From: Methanocellales archaeon
GTDB lineage: Archaea > Halobacteriota > UBA148
Direction of reading: 5' to 3'
Assembly: GCA_028715985.1 (NCBI GenBank)
Contig: JAQUQR010000003.1
Location: forward strand, 109,990-158,285
DNA: 48,296 nucleotides
A model generated the notes under the pieces. It was given only the letters and a program-made list of their open reading frames with translations, did no database searches and had not been told where the DNA came from. Shown piece after piece: positions 17,432-25,345 of the stretch. How positions within the stretch are numbered: position 1 is the stretch's first letter; each line of letters opens with the position of its first letter. A program made the translations under genes and the position numbers.

Positions 17432-18856
17432 TTAATCATTAGCTACAGGACTAAGTTTTCTTTTTTTGTTAATCAAATAACATAATTGAGTAATAATTGA
17501 ATTAGAAACCCAATCACACATAATTATATTTAGGTCTTTATCTACCCAGTCATTAACTACCCATGATTCAACGTTTGGCGTGACTTGATTTCCCAATTCT
17601 TCCAGACTCTTAGGAAGTCCTCCGCTTATGGCATTCAAGTACATATTGTTATTAGGAGTTACTACTCCTTGTAAAACAAACAATTTATCTGTGCCAGGCA
17701 TTTCATTAGAAACAATATCTTTCAGCTTAGTTTTTAACGCGTCAGTACTTGATGCCTTGGGCCATATATTTGACATAAAATCGTTTGCTGACCAAATGGC
17801 TGTTTCATTATTGTAAATTGTTTCATAGGCATCTTTAAAAATTGTTCCGTCTTCTGGAGATAATGTTTTTTCAACTTTATGGTCTTTATCAAAGAGGATA
17901 AGTACCTGGCTACCATTATCCCAGAGCCGTTGAAGTGTAAGATTTTCAATTTTTTCTCCAAAAGTAGATCTTTCAATAATTTTTGAACCAAGTTTGGACT
18001 TTATCTGCGTGATCAAGTCATTGTAAAAATCAGTGGCATCTTCTTGCTTATGATAAAAATGCTGAAAATTCAGAATGATTATTTCTTTGGGGTTGCTGCT
18101 AATAAATTGTTTAATATCGTCTAAAATTGAGGACGGAGGAGTGACGCCGACCGAATGGCAAACAATCGGACTTCCAACTACATTGTTAATACTCAGATCT
18201 TTAATCACTAATCCAGAGTAGTAACCATCACTTATTCTAATATCAAAATACCTTCTACCGGAGTTAAGCTGAGACAAAATTGAGTTGCTTTGAGCCTTTG
18301 CCCATTGGCTTGCAATCCCCACATTACTGGCAAAAACTAATATCTGATTATCTGCATCTAAGCATAGATAGGAAGATGGAGTAATTTCATACGTTCCGCT
18401 ATCATGAGATCCCGGGATGACGATTTTCCTTAAATTTGTACTTCCTTGTAAGTTGGACATCCAGTTTTTAGGGTCAAATCCATAATCGTTTAATCGTGTA
18501 TGAAACGTAACAGTTTGATCATGACCTGTTGGATTCGAAGGATCTAGATAATAACTCGAAAACCAATCGGGAATTGACCCCATCTCATACGAACTCGATG
18601 TGTGACCAAATGGATGATCCCAATAAAAAACCAAATCAACAGAAATCTCAGATGTTAAATTCAATCTATAGGTAACAGATCCTTTGGGGCCTATTTTGGC
18701 TCCCGTCTTATTTCCAACTTTAAAAGTTTTTGTTTCTCCCACACCAATATTAGATGGTGGGTCTTCGTTAAATTTACCGTGCTCTATATTATGGGATACA
18801 TAACTCAGAGCGTATCCTGTTTCGTTAGCGATGTTTATCGTAGCATTTCTTCCCAT
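17432..18856 (-). CDS. Aegerolysin-like domain fused to PI-PLC X-domain phosphodiesterase
   Basis: The first 125 residues or so resemble aegerolysins: GKF with PPS, VGNKTGAKIGPKGSVTY, then YWDHPFG and PTGHDQTVTF. The rest is a PI-PLC X-like domain: IPGSHDSGTY with catalytic His at 151, RRYFDIRISDGYY near 201, VCHS with the second His at 234, and SNPKEIIILNFQHFY. Family members cleave phosphatidylinositol-type lipids without calcium; aegerolysins bind specific membrane lipids. No signal peptide is seen. AGGAGC precedes the ATG by nine bases. The fusion suggests a lipid-targeted phospholipase. A role as toxin, defence or surface enzyme is inference. Confidence 0.75.
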   Translation of the reverse strand: MGRNATINIANETGYALSYVSHNIEHGKFNEDPPSNIGVGETKTFKVGNKTGAKIGPKGSVTYRLNLTSEISVDLVFYWDHPFGHTSSSYEMGSIPDWFSSYYLDPSNPTGHDQTVTFHTRLNDYGFDPKNWMSNLQGSTNLRKIVIPGSHDSGTYEITPSSYLCLDADNQILVFASNVGIASQWAKAQSNSILSQLNSGRRYFDIRISDGYYSGLVIKDLSINNVVGSPIVCHSVGVTPPSSILDDIKQFISSNPKEIIILNFQHFYHKQEDATDFYNDLITQIKSKLGSKIIERSTFGEKIENLTLQRLWDNGSQVLILFDKDHKVEKTLSPEDGTIFKDAYETIYNNETAIWSANDFMSNIWPKASSTDALKTKLKDIVSNEMPGTDKLFVLQGVVTPNNNMYLNAISGGLPKSLEELGNQVTPNVESWVVNDWVDKDLNIIMCDWVSNSIITQLCYLINKKRKLSPVAND

Positions 18857-18868
18857 GATCTATAGCTC

Positions 18869-19228
18869 CTAAATTGATTCAACAGTAAATGTTATACTTT
18901 GATTATGACCTGTTGGGTGGTTCGGAGACAAAGTTGATTTAATTTTACCTTCCGGCTCGGAATAACAGGTATAGGTACTAGTTGATGCTGAGAAGGGATG
19001 ATCCCATGTAATAACAATTCTAAGATTATTACCCATTGAATAAGAGATAGAACCTTTTGGGCCTATTTTGGCTCCCGTACGATTTCCAACCTCAAAAACT
19101 CCCATTTTATCTTTTGGTATTTCAGAGGGAGGGTTTTGGTTGAACTTACCATGTTCTATGTTTGTCTTTAAGTCATCCCAATCATAGCCTGAAAGATTTT
19201 CCATTGTAATAGTTGCATTTCGTCCCAT
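18869..19228 (-). CDS. Stand-alone aegerolysin-like protein
   Basis: The 119 residues align with the N-terminal domain of the next gene: the same MGRNATI start, NIEHGKFNQNPPSEI, VGNRTGAKIGPKGSISY, TWDHPFSASTSTY and PTGHNQSITF. The WDxP[FW] segment and small beta-rich size match the aegerolysin family of lipid-binding proteins, best known from fungi and some bacteria. There is no signal peptide, as is common in that family. It is the first gene of the trio and ends 12 bases before the fused protein. It probably arose by duplication of the domain. Confidence 0.7.
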   Translation of the reverse strand: MGRNATITMENLSGYDWDDLKTNIEHGKFNQNPPSEIPKDKMGVFEVGNRTGAKIGPKGSISYSMGNNLRIVITWDHPFSASTSTYTCYSEPEGKIKSTLSPNHPTGHNQSITFTVESI

Positions 19229-19368
19229 AAATATTACCCATATAGTCTCAGTTTTATTCTAGTAGCCGACATTGCTTTTTATATTTATCCTACTATTTCG
19301 CAAATGGATATAAATAACCGTCGGATAATTACTAGCATATACCTGTGATTATTTCATCTATATTGAAA

Positions 19369-19531
19369 TTATCCGTAAAGGCGCCATAAGCCACCTATGT
19401 CTCTAATTCGATAACCCACGCGGTAACCATCCTTCTTTGCCGGTAAATGTCTCAGGTACATACTCATCATGGGTAGCAGTGGTATCGTAAATAGTGCCTC
19501 GAAAATTAGGTCTGATTTTGTTTGAATCCAT
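19369..19531 (-). pseudogene. Small unknown gene with a one-base frameshift
   Basis: From ATG 19531 (GGTGA just upstream) the frame reads MDSNKIRPNFRGTIYDTTAT, then HDEYVPETFTGKEGWLPRG, and stops at TAG 19403-19405. Shifting one base at the GGG of the CGTGGG stretch restores a sensible continuation (YRIRDIGGLWRLYG) to TAA at 19369-19371. The joined product is 53 residues. It may be a recently broken gene, a sequencing error in a G run, or a recoded gene. No family is recognised. It diverges from the small membrane-protein gene at 19576. Confidence 0.45.
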
Positions 19532-19575
19532 TTTTCACCATAATTTTATATGTTGTTATTCACTACTCCTCATAT

Positions 19576-19869
19576 ATGAGAGATACTACGTTGACCCTTG
19601 TGGGGGTTGCCATAGGAATATTTCTGGGTGTTGGGGCAGTTACGTTTCTCCTAGACTTACTGGCTGGTTCTGTGGAGCTTATATCGATGCTCAGTTCTGG
19701 GGCAGGATTGGTGCTATTGATCGCAATAGCGGCATTTTTAATCATTAAAATTCGAGTGATAAATAGTTTGATCAGTGGAGCGATCATCGGCATCGTGCTG
19801 AACATACTGGCTAAGGCGATCCTAGGAGAAGACATTGCAACCCTGATAATTTCCCAGTTTGGGCTCTGA
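19576..19869 (+). CDS. Small membrane protein, possibly BofA-like
   Basis: ATG 19576 is preferred because a TATA-like TTTATATG lies about 25 bases upstream, fitting a leaderless transcript; a TTG at 19522 would extend it. The 97 residues are nearly all hydrophobic, with three or four membrane segments, ending VINSLISGAIIGIVLNILAK. The ending recalls BofA-like proteins, but the match is weak. The stop codon lies one base before the glycosyltransferase ATG, so the two genes are co-transcribed and may act together at the membrane. Confidence 0.6.
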   Translation: MRDTTLTLVGVAIGIFLGVGAVTFLLDLLAGSVELISMLSSGAGLVLLIAIAAFLIIKIRVINSLISGAIIGIVLNILAKAILGEDIATLIISQFGL

Positions 19870-19870
19870 T

Positions 19871-20836
19871 ATGCAACTGAATATCATCGTTCCAGTTTCG
19901 TTGCATGAGCCACTTTATGTTATAAAAAAGTCCTTAGAGTCTTTGTCAAGGTTGGATCGAGACTCTATAGAGGTATGCATAACCTATGTCATCGACTCCC
20001 TTGGTGATGACCACCGCGTTAGATACTTACAAGATCAGTCTGTCGATGTGATCGCCAGAAAGCCTAGGGGGAGAAAGGCGGGTGCGATCAACGATGTCTT
20101 GGACATCATCACGGCGGATTACATTGCATTTTTCGATGTCGATAGTCGTCCAGACAAAAATTTTCTGGTTGAGTGCGTCAGGGCACTAGAAAAAGAATGT
20201 GCTGTCATTGCTAGCGCTCCTAGATATGTTACTAATCCAGATGCCAGCATAATATCAAGGGTCGTATCAGCCGAATATATTCTAATAGCAGACCTATATC
20301 GACTTCTTGATCGAATGGATGGATTTATGCAGTTTAATGGATTGATCGGCGTTCTCGATGCAAGAATCTTCGATAGGATAAGATTGGATGAAACTGCGAT
20401 CTGCGAGGATGCTGATCTTATGCAGCAAATCTATCTGGAGGGCAATATAGCAGTTCTTGCTAATACGCGTGTAGGCGAGCAAGCTCCCATGACTTTAATG
20501 AACCTCTTTAACCAGAGGGTCAGGTGGATATCTGGAGCCTGTGAAGGGCTGAAATATTTTAGTGGATTCTACAGAGCAAAAATTCCATGGAGCAGGAAAA
20601 TCACATGGTTTTCTGCGATGACTATCTCATTTTTCACGTTCATAGCCAGTCCACTCGTGCCGTCTTATAGCATGCGATTGTGGCGTTCTTCTAATGGCAT
20701 AGGGGATTTCACCCTCAAATTAATGGGGCTTGTCGTAGATGCATGGATGATATGGCTATGTGCTCTGGTGGCTTTATCCAAGAAATTGCTTCGCAGACAG
20801 ATCGAATGGAAAGAAACGGTCAGATATACGGTTTGA
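19871..20836 (+). CDS. Family 2 membrane glycosyltransferase
   Basis: This GT-A fold enzyme begins LNIIVPVSLHEPLYVIKKSL, has the metal-binding DVDSRPD (about residue 93), a later EDADLMQQI with the base-like Asp, and NQRVRWISGA (the QxxRW-like motif). Two hydrophobic segments follow (about residues 240-260 and 280-300). It should transfer a nucleotide-activated sugar to a lipid or polysaccharide at the membrane. It is shorter at the C-terminus than processive synthases. ATG 19871 is chosen; TTG 19859 would overlap the upstream gene. The acceptor is unknown. Confidence 0.8.
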   Translation: MQLNIIVPVSLHEPLYVIKKSLESLSRLDRDSIEVCITYVIDSLGDDHRVRYLQDQSVDVIARKPRGRKAGAINDVLDIITADYIAFFDVDSRPDKNFLVECVRALEKECAVIASAPRYVTNPDASIISRVVSAEYILIADLYRLLDRMDGFMQFNGLIGVLDARIFDRIRLDETAICEDADLMQQIYLEGNIAVLANTRVGEQAPMTLMNLFNQRVRWISGACEGLKYFSGFYRAKIPWSRKITWFSAMTISFFTFIASPLVPSYSMRLWRSSNGIGDFTLKLMGLVVDAWMIWLCALVALSKKLLRRQIEWKETVRYTV

Positions 20837-21072
20837 AAATGGGCAGTCTGAAAAGATGGTTTTCAATAGCGATTGACATTACTATGTGCCCAACTCCCTT
20901 GCTTACGACATTCATTGTGAACGGTTAACTCTCTCATGCTTAATGTAAATTCTAAGTGATGCGTTGTATTTATAAGAAAGACACGTCGATATGAGGGCAT
21001 CAAGCCTTTGACATCTCAACTCTAAACATAAGCATCCAATCTTGAATTCTCATCGGATATAGTTAGTTAGGG
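20837..21072. other. Gap after the glycosyltransferase, no gene recognised
   Basis: The gap between the glycosyltransferase and the DJ-1/PfpI gene is 451 bases in all (20837-21287). Its left half shows no convincing frame, hairpin or repeat. The right half holds the small frame listed at 21073-21213. Confidence 0.5.
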
Positions 21073-21213
21073 TTATATGTTTTTACCATCTTTTGCGAAA
21101 CAAGCCATCTTGACAGTTATAACTCCTTCATCAATTCTTGGGATGTTCATAATGTAATGGTTTGGATGGCCATTATTCGTATCCAGTATATCATATATCA
21201 CCACATATCGCAT
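21073..21213 (-). CDS. Small ORF or 3' gene remnant downstream of the DJ-1/PfpI gene
   Basis: An ATG at 21213 (minus strand) opens 46 codons: MRYVVIYDILDTNNGHPNHY, then IMNIPRIDEGVITVKMACFA and KDGKNI. The frame is open about 19 more codons upstream (to about 21271) without a better start. The composition is protein-like rather than random. It has no clear ribosome binding site and may be the surviving 3' end of a longer gene. No family is recognised. Confidence 0.35.
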   Translation of the reverse strand: MRYVVIYDILDTNNGHPNHYIMNIPRIDEGVITVKMACFAKDGKNI

Positions 21214-21287
21214 GAATCTCGTATTCGGTGTGGTCTTTAGTTTAAGCTTACCAAAAGACCTGCAATTTGTTTATGAAAGGAGAAAAC

Positions 21288-21794
21288 CTAAGCTAATGCG
21301 CTAACTATTGCGTCTCCGAACATCTTGGCGCTCTGTGGGCCATCAGCTGTGATCAGGTTACCATCAGTGACCACTGACTCGGAAACGTATTGGGCTCCAC
21401 CGCTCTCGATTTGAGAGATTCCAGAGGGAAATACGGTGACCCTTTTCCCCTCCAACACCCCTGCTTTTGCTAATACGATCGGTCCGAGGCAAATTGCCGC
21501 CAATATCTTTTTTTGCTCATTTGCCTCTCTGAGGATCTGGAGGACCTTATCATATTGGCTCAGCACAGGAGTGCCTGCACCACCCACTACAACCACTGCA
21601 TCAAACTCCTCTGCATTAAGCTCGTCGATGATAAGATCTGGTTTGACCATGGCGCCGAACATGCCAATGCATGTTTCGCTAGTAACGCTCGTGACTACTA
21701 CTTCAAATCCAACCTTTTTGAGGATATCTTTCGGCTCCAATAACTCTTCATCCCTAAAATTTTTTGGAGATATGATCATTAGTATCCTTCGCAT
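21288..21794 (-). CDS. DJ-1/PfpI family protein
   Basis: The product from ATG 21794 (GGTGA six bases upstream) has 168 residues and the class I amidotransferase-like fold of the DJ-1/PfpI family. The strand DAVVVVGGAGTPVL is followed by the nucleophile elbow AAICLGPIVLAKAGVL, whose Cys is the usual reactive residue, and by DGNLITADGPQSAKMFGDAIV. Members act as deglycases, chaperones or proteases in stress; which applies here cannot be told. An in-frame ATG at 21830 would add a hydrophobic stretch but has no ribosome binding site. Confidence 0.85.
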   Translation of the reverse strand: MRRILMIISPKNFRDEELLEPKDILKKVGFEVVVTSVTSETCIGMFGAMVKPDLIIDELNAEEFDAVVVVGGAGTPVLSQYDKVLQILREANEQKKILAAICLGPIVLAKAGVLEGKRVTVFPSGISQIESGGAQYVSESVVTDGNLITADGPQSAKMFGDAIVSALA

Positions 21795-21903
21795 CGTTCT
21801 CACCGATAAAATAAATAATGAGAACAGCATGCCTTAAAATTTTGTGGAACAGATTAATGGGGCATATTAATATATATACTTGGGATGGACTCTTAAGCAA
21901 CGT

Positions 21904-22341
21904 ATGGATGACCTAGTTACTGTTAACGTCAAAGGCGTTTATATGGTGAACACTCCAGCGGGACCCACGCCATTGGTTCTGTTATGTGATGGAGACAGGG
22001 CGCTTCCAATATATGTTGGAATAGCTGAGGCAATCTCTATAGGATCCATTTTGAACCATGAAATCACGCCCAGGCCTATGACTCACGATCTAGTCATTTC
22101 GCTTTTGGAGTGTTTGGATGTTCAAATCAAATGGGTATTAATTGATAACCTAGATGACGGCGTCTATTATGCTCGGCTGATAATCCAGAAGGATGGTCTA
22201 CAAAGAGAGTTGGATGCTAGGCCAAGCGATTGCATTGCACTGGCATTAAGGGCGAATGCAGAGGTTTTGGTAAGAAAGAGCGTAATCACAAAAGCCGCAT
22301 TAGATAAAAACGAGATAGAAGATATCATATATCTAGACTAG
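21904..22341 (+). CDS. Bifunctional nuclease family protein (DUF151)
   Basis: ATG 21904 lies about 30 bases after a TATA box (TTAATATATATACT), so a leaderless transcript is likely; the frame is open to 21880. The 145 residues contain the DUF151 core: LVLLCDGDRALPIYVGIAEAISI, RPMTHDLVISLLE, VYYARLIIQKDG and the hallmark ELDARPSDCIALALRANAEV. Plant and bacterial relatives have DNase and RNase activity, and the family is widespread in archaea. It stands alone, convergent with the nucleotidyltransferase gene. Confidence 0.87.
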   Translation: MDDLVTVNVKGVYMVNTPAGPTPLVLLCDGDRALPIYVGIAEAISIGSILNHEITPRPMTHDLVISLLECLDVQIKWVLIDNLDDGVYYARLIIQKDGLQRELDARPSDCIALALRANAEVLVRKSVITKAALDKNEIEDIIYLD

Positions 22342-22355
22342 AATCTAGACTAAAT

Positions 22356-23522
22356 CTATGATCCTTCAAAAGATGTTCCTTCATTTATCACATCCTCTTT
22401 GACATCTCCCCCTGGTCTTATGACGACCTCTGGCCATATCCGAACATCTGAATGAATGGTAACTCTGTCTGGAATTATGACTCTGGGACCTATGATGACA
22501 CCGCTTTCCAATATACAATCCTCGCCTATGACGGTATTTTTGTCTATTATCGCGCCAGAGGCGAATGACCTTTTTCCAATTTGAACTCCATCATATATGT
22601 ATGAGGATGCGATCTTTGAACTATCTCCAATTAAGCAGTTCCTTCCGATGGAGGTATACGAACCAACTGAGACATTATCCCCGATCTTTGTGTTCTCTCC
22701 TATTACCACATGGTCTGCTATAGAGGAGTTATATCCAAGTGTGATTCTATTTTCAAATACCATCGGACCTTTTAGCCTTGCATTTTTGCTGTATAGGTGC
22801 CCATCAATTTCCGTCGACAAATTATCCAGTTTCCATCTTGTTGCAACCCTGTACTCGATTGGATCTCCAATGTCTGTCCAGTATCCTTTTACCAACCAAC
22901 CATATATGGGTTCGTTTTCCTGTAGTAAACTTGGAAAAAGATCATTTGCAAAATCGTATCGTCTCCTAGGAATCCATTCCAGTAATTCTGGATTGCACAC
23001 ATAGATTCCAGTATTCGCTATGTTGCTAAAAGTTTGCTCTGGTGCTGGTTTTTCGATAAATCTTTTAATCTTGTTGTCCACGCTCATATCCGCAATGCCG
23101 TACTTTTGCGGGTCCTCTACTGGGAGAAGGCCTATTGTAACCATTCCATCATGCTCTTCATGGAATCGATACATCTCTCTAAGACTGAAATCGAGAATAT
23201 GATCCCCGCCTACAACCAAGAATGGTGCATCCTTCAAATAAGTTTCAGCATTCTTAACGCTGCCTGCTGTTCCAAGTCTCTCCTTTTCGTATACGTAATT
23301 TACTCTAACGCCGAAAGTCGATCCATCTTTGATGTATTCTTCAATTTTATTTCCGAGATACCCTAAGGTCAAAACTATATCATCGAAGCCATTAGTGGAT
23401 AAATGCTCTATCAAATATCCTATCGATGGTTTATTCAAAATCGGGATGCACGGCTTTGGTCTTTCGAATGTGAGGGGTCTCATCCTGGTTCCCATACCTC
23501 CGCACATGATGCATGCCTTCAT
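22356..23522 (-). CDS. Sugar-1-phosphate nucleotidyltransferase with left-handed beta-helix
   Basis: The 388-residue protein starts MKACIMCGGMGTRMRPLTFE, the nucleotide-binding loop of the nucleotidyltransferase fold. It continues KPCIPILNKPSIGYLIEHL and has GGDHILDF for metal binding and FIEKP. The C-terminal part, about residues 245-370, has isoleucine-rich hexapeptide repeats (such as VVIGENTKIGDNVSVGSYTS) forming a left-handed beta-helix. It should make an NDP-sugar from a sugar-1-phosphate; GDP-mannose or UDP/dTDP-sugar cannot be decided. It is last in an operon after a PfkB kinase, 32 bases away, suggesting a sugar-activation route. Confidence 0.85.
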   Translation of the reverse strand: MKACIMCGGMGTRMRPLTFERPKPCIPILNKPSIGYLIEHLSTNGFDDIVLTLGYLGNKIEEYIKDGSTFGVRVNYVYEKERLGTAGSVKNAETYLKDAPFLVVGGDHILDFSLREMYRFHEEHDGMVTIGLLPVEDPQKYGIADMSVDNKIKRFIEKPAPEQTFSNIANTGIYVCNPELLEWIPRRRYDFANDLFPSLLQENEPIYGWLVKGYWTDIGDPIEYRVATRWKLDNLSTEIDGHLYSKNARLKGPMVFENRITLGYNSSIADHVVIGENTKIGDNVSVGSYTSIGRNCLIGDSSKIASSYIYDGVQIGKRSFASGAIIDKNTVIGEDCILESGVIIGPRVIIPDRVTIHSDVRIWPEVVIRPGGDVKEDVINEGTSFEGS

Positions 23523-23554
23523 TCAAATACCTCAGTTATAATTTCCCATATAAC

Positions 23555-24487
23555 TTATAACCCTTTCACCTTATGCGATCTCAAAAAATCGTTGACGTTT
23601 TCCAGCGTGCTGTAAGTGGACCAACCAATGCCTTCGATGCTTAGGGCAGCTGTGGCATTCGCAAATATTGCGCACTCGATGAGCTCCTTCCCACTTAGAT
23701 ATGCAATCACAAATCCGGCATCAAAAGCATCTCCCGCTCCTGTAGTATCAACGGTATTAACGTCAAATGCTGCTAACCTCTTTGCCTTTTTTCCATCTGA
23801 GACCATGCTCCCCATCTCTCCCATTTTCAAGGCTATGACCTTTATGCCCAGTTTGAGGAGCTTTTCTATAATTTGATGTGGCTCCCTCTTACCTGTTATT
23901 CTTCTGGCTTCATCGAGGTTTGAAAAAAAGATATCCATGTTTGGCAGTATATCTTTGAGTTGCCTTAGTTTTTCCGGACCCCATCCAAATGGATCCCAAC
24001 CGGGATCAATCGATTTCAAACCATCTACCGAGCTGATGATCTTTCCGTAATCGTGTTGAAGTGCTTCAAGTAAGAAAAATGAGGGTAAATGCACTAAATC
24101 GACTTTAAGCTTCTTGCAATCCACATCGCTCACCGAAAAGGTGGCGTTTGTGCCCCTGTGTGTTATGAAGCTGCGCTCTGAACCTTGAACTATTGCCACC
24201 GTAGAACCAGTTTTTTCGTTTGAATCTGACAGCGATACGTTGGAGACATCAACTCTGTTTTCCTCTAATGTTGCACGTATATGCCTTCCAAACAAATCGT
24301 CACCCAACTTCCCGAAGAGTTTGACCTCAGCCCCTAGTTTGGTGCATGCAAAGGCGAAGTTCGCTGCACATCCTCCACAGTGAATTTCAAAATCATTCGT
24401 GATAACTTGTTTTCCTTTCTTGGGGAGGCATTTTACAGAAGCGATCAAATCTACGTTTACATCCCCGATTGCTGCAATCTTCATCAT
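23555..24487 (-). CDS. PfkB family carbohydrate/nucleoside kinase
   Basis: This ribokinase-fold enzyme of 310 residues opens IAAIGDVNVDLI with CGGCAANFAFACTKLGA near residue 37. It ends with the ATP/anion-hole motif VDTTGAGDAFDAGFVIAYL near residue 250, whose Asp is the catalytic base. It should phosphorylate a sugar or nucleoside. The ATGATG start follows directly on the TAG of the preceding ubiquitin-fold gene, so translation is probably coupled. The nucleotidyltransferase follows 32 bases later. Confidence 0.87.
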   Translation of the reverse strand: MMKIAAIGDVNVDLIASVKCLPKKGKQVITNDFEIHCGGCAANFAFACTKLGAEVKLFGKLGDDLFGRHIRATLEENRVDVSNVSLSDSNEKTGSTVAIVQGSERSFITHRGTNATFSVSDVDCKKLKVDLVHLPSFFLLEALQHDYGKIISSVDGLKSIDPGWDPFGWGPEKLRQLKDILPNMDIFFSNLDEARRITGKREPHQIIEKLLKLGIKVIALKMGEMGSMVSDGKKAKRLAAFDVNTVDTTGAGDAFDAGFVIAYLSGKELIECAIFANATAALSIEGIGWSTYSTLENVNDFLRSHKVKGL

Positions 24488-24694
24488 CTAGCCCCAGGGC
24501 ACGACCTTCAGGATTTTTATATCGCCCGGTTCGACGCACTCATCTAGTGGCATTACCTGTTGATCTCTATACACGATAGCAGTCTCTGGGTTAATCCCCA
24601 GATCGATAAGCAGGCTTTCATAGTCCCCACCCTCTGGGACTTCTGTATATATCTCCTCTCCAGCAACGATGGTTACTTTTATTTTTATCATCAT
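24488..24694 (-). CDS. Ubiquitin-fold MoaD/ThiS-like small protein
   Basis: The 68 residues have the beta-grasp pattern of MoaD/ThiS/SAMP proteins: KIKVTIVAGEEIYTEVPEGG, then the helix YESLLIDLGI, AIVYRDQQVMPLDE and the final EPGDIKILKVVPWG. Active sulfur carriers and archaeal ubiquitin-like modifiers end in Gly-Gly, but this one ends Trp-Gly. It may therefore lack classical activation or act as a structural member. A GGGGGC stretch precedes the ATG. It is first in an operon with a PfkB kinase and a nucleotidyltransferase, an unusual setting. Confidence 0.72.
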   Translation of the reverse strand: MMIKIKVTIVAGEEIYTEVPEGGDYESLLIDLGINPETAIVYRDQQVMPLDECVEPGDIKILKVVPWG

Positions 24695-24753
24695 CGCCCC
24701 CTAATAAGTAAAGAAGATAACTATTTAAGTTTTTGAGCGCTCTTATGCTTGAA

Positions 24754-24877
24754 GCCGGGGTGGCAGAGCGGACAAATGCGGCAGGCTCGAGTGTTTGACG
24801 ACTCTAGCATGGCATCGTTTCACATGGACACCTGTTGCTCCTTTGGGAGCACTTGGGTTCAAATCCCAACCCCGGCG
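24754..24877 (+). tRNA. tRNA-Ser(CGA) with a 38-nt intron
   Basis: Acceptor strands GCCGGGG (24754-24760) and CCCCGGC (24870-24876) pair, with G as discriminator. The anticodon stem is GCAGG/CCTGT with anticodon CGA at 24788-24790. The long variable arm TGCTCC/GGAGCA is typical of tRNA(Ser), and the T arm is TTGGG/CCCAA. An intron (24792-24829) sits at the standard place after position 37. A TATA-like ACTATTTAAG lies about 30 bases upstream. Confidence 0.92.
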
Positions 24878-25085
24878 TGTATTGGACGAGTAAAATAGAA
24901 TCCTCTTTAGCTTGGTGACTCATAACAGATGGTTTCTTCTCTAGGGATTCCTCATAATTAAAAATTCTCATGGTATGGAGACATCAAAAGGTATAAATGA
25001 ATGTGAAGCGGAAGAGTTAGCCAATATAGTGATATATACAGGAAATGAAAAAGTTAATAGTCGATAGAGCATTAGAATTTCAAGT

Positions 25086-25207
25086 GCCGGGGTGGGGTAG
25101 TTGGCTATCCTTTGGGACTGTGGCAAACCTTTTCGCTTAGCGCAAAGCGCAGCGCAAAGCGCTTTTGCAGAGATCCCAGGACCCGGGTTCAAATCTCGGC
25201 CCCGGCC
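25086..25207 (+). tRNA. tRNA-His(GTG) with a 49-nt intron
   Basis: Acceptor strands GCCGGGG (25086-25092) and CCCCGGC (25200-25206) pair, with discriminator C. The anticodon stem is TGGGA/TCCCA with anticodon GTG at 25120-25122; the T arm is CCGGG/CTCGG. An intron (25124-25172) follows position 37 and contains a tandem AGCGCAAAGCGC duplication. The base before the acceptor is T, so the G-1 needed by histidyl-tRNA synthetase is not encoded and would have to be added. Confidence 0.9.
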
Positions 25208-25345
25208 TATCTAGTACAGGACTTGATATGATCGTTCAATTTAGTGGTCGACGTCCTATTCTGGATGTGGGAGTTCACAAAAGAAGGTTTGGTGGATATA
25301 CATCCTTATAAAAAAAGTTTCAGTTAAATTAAATGAAAGTAGTTC

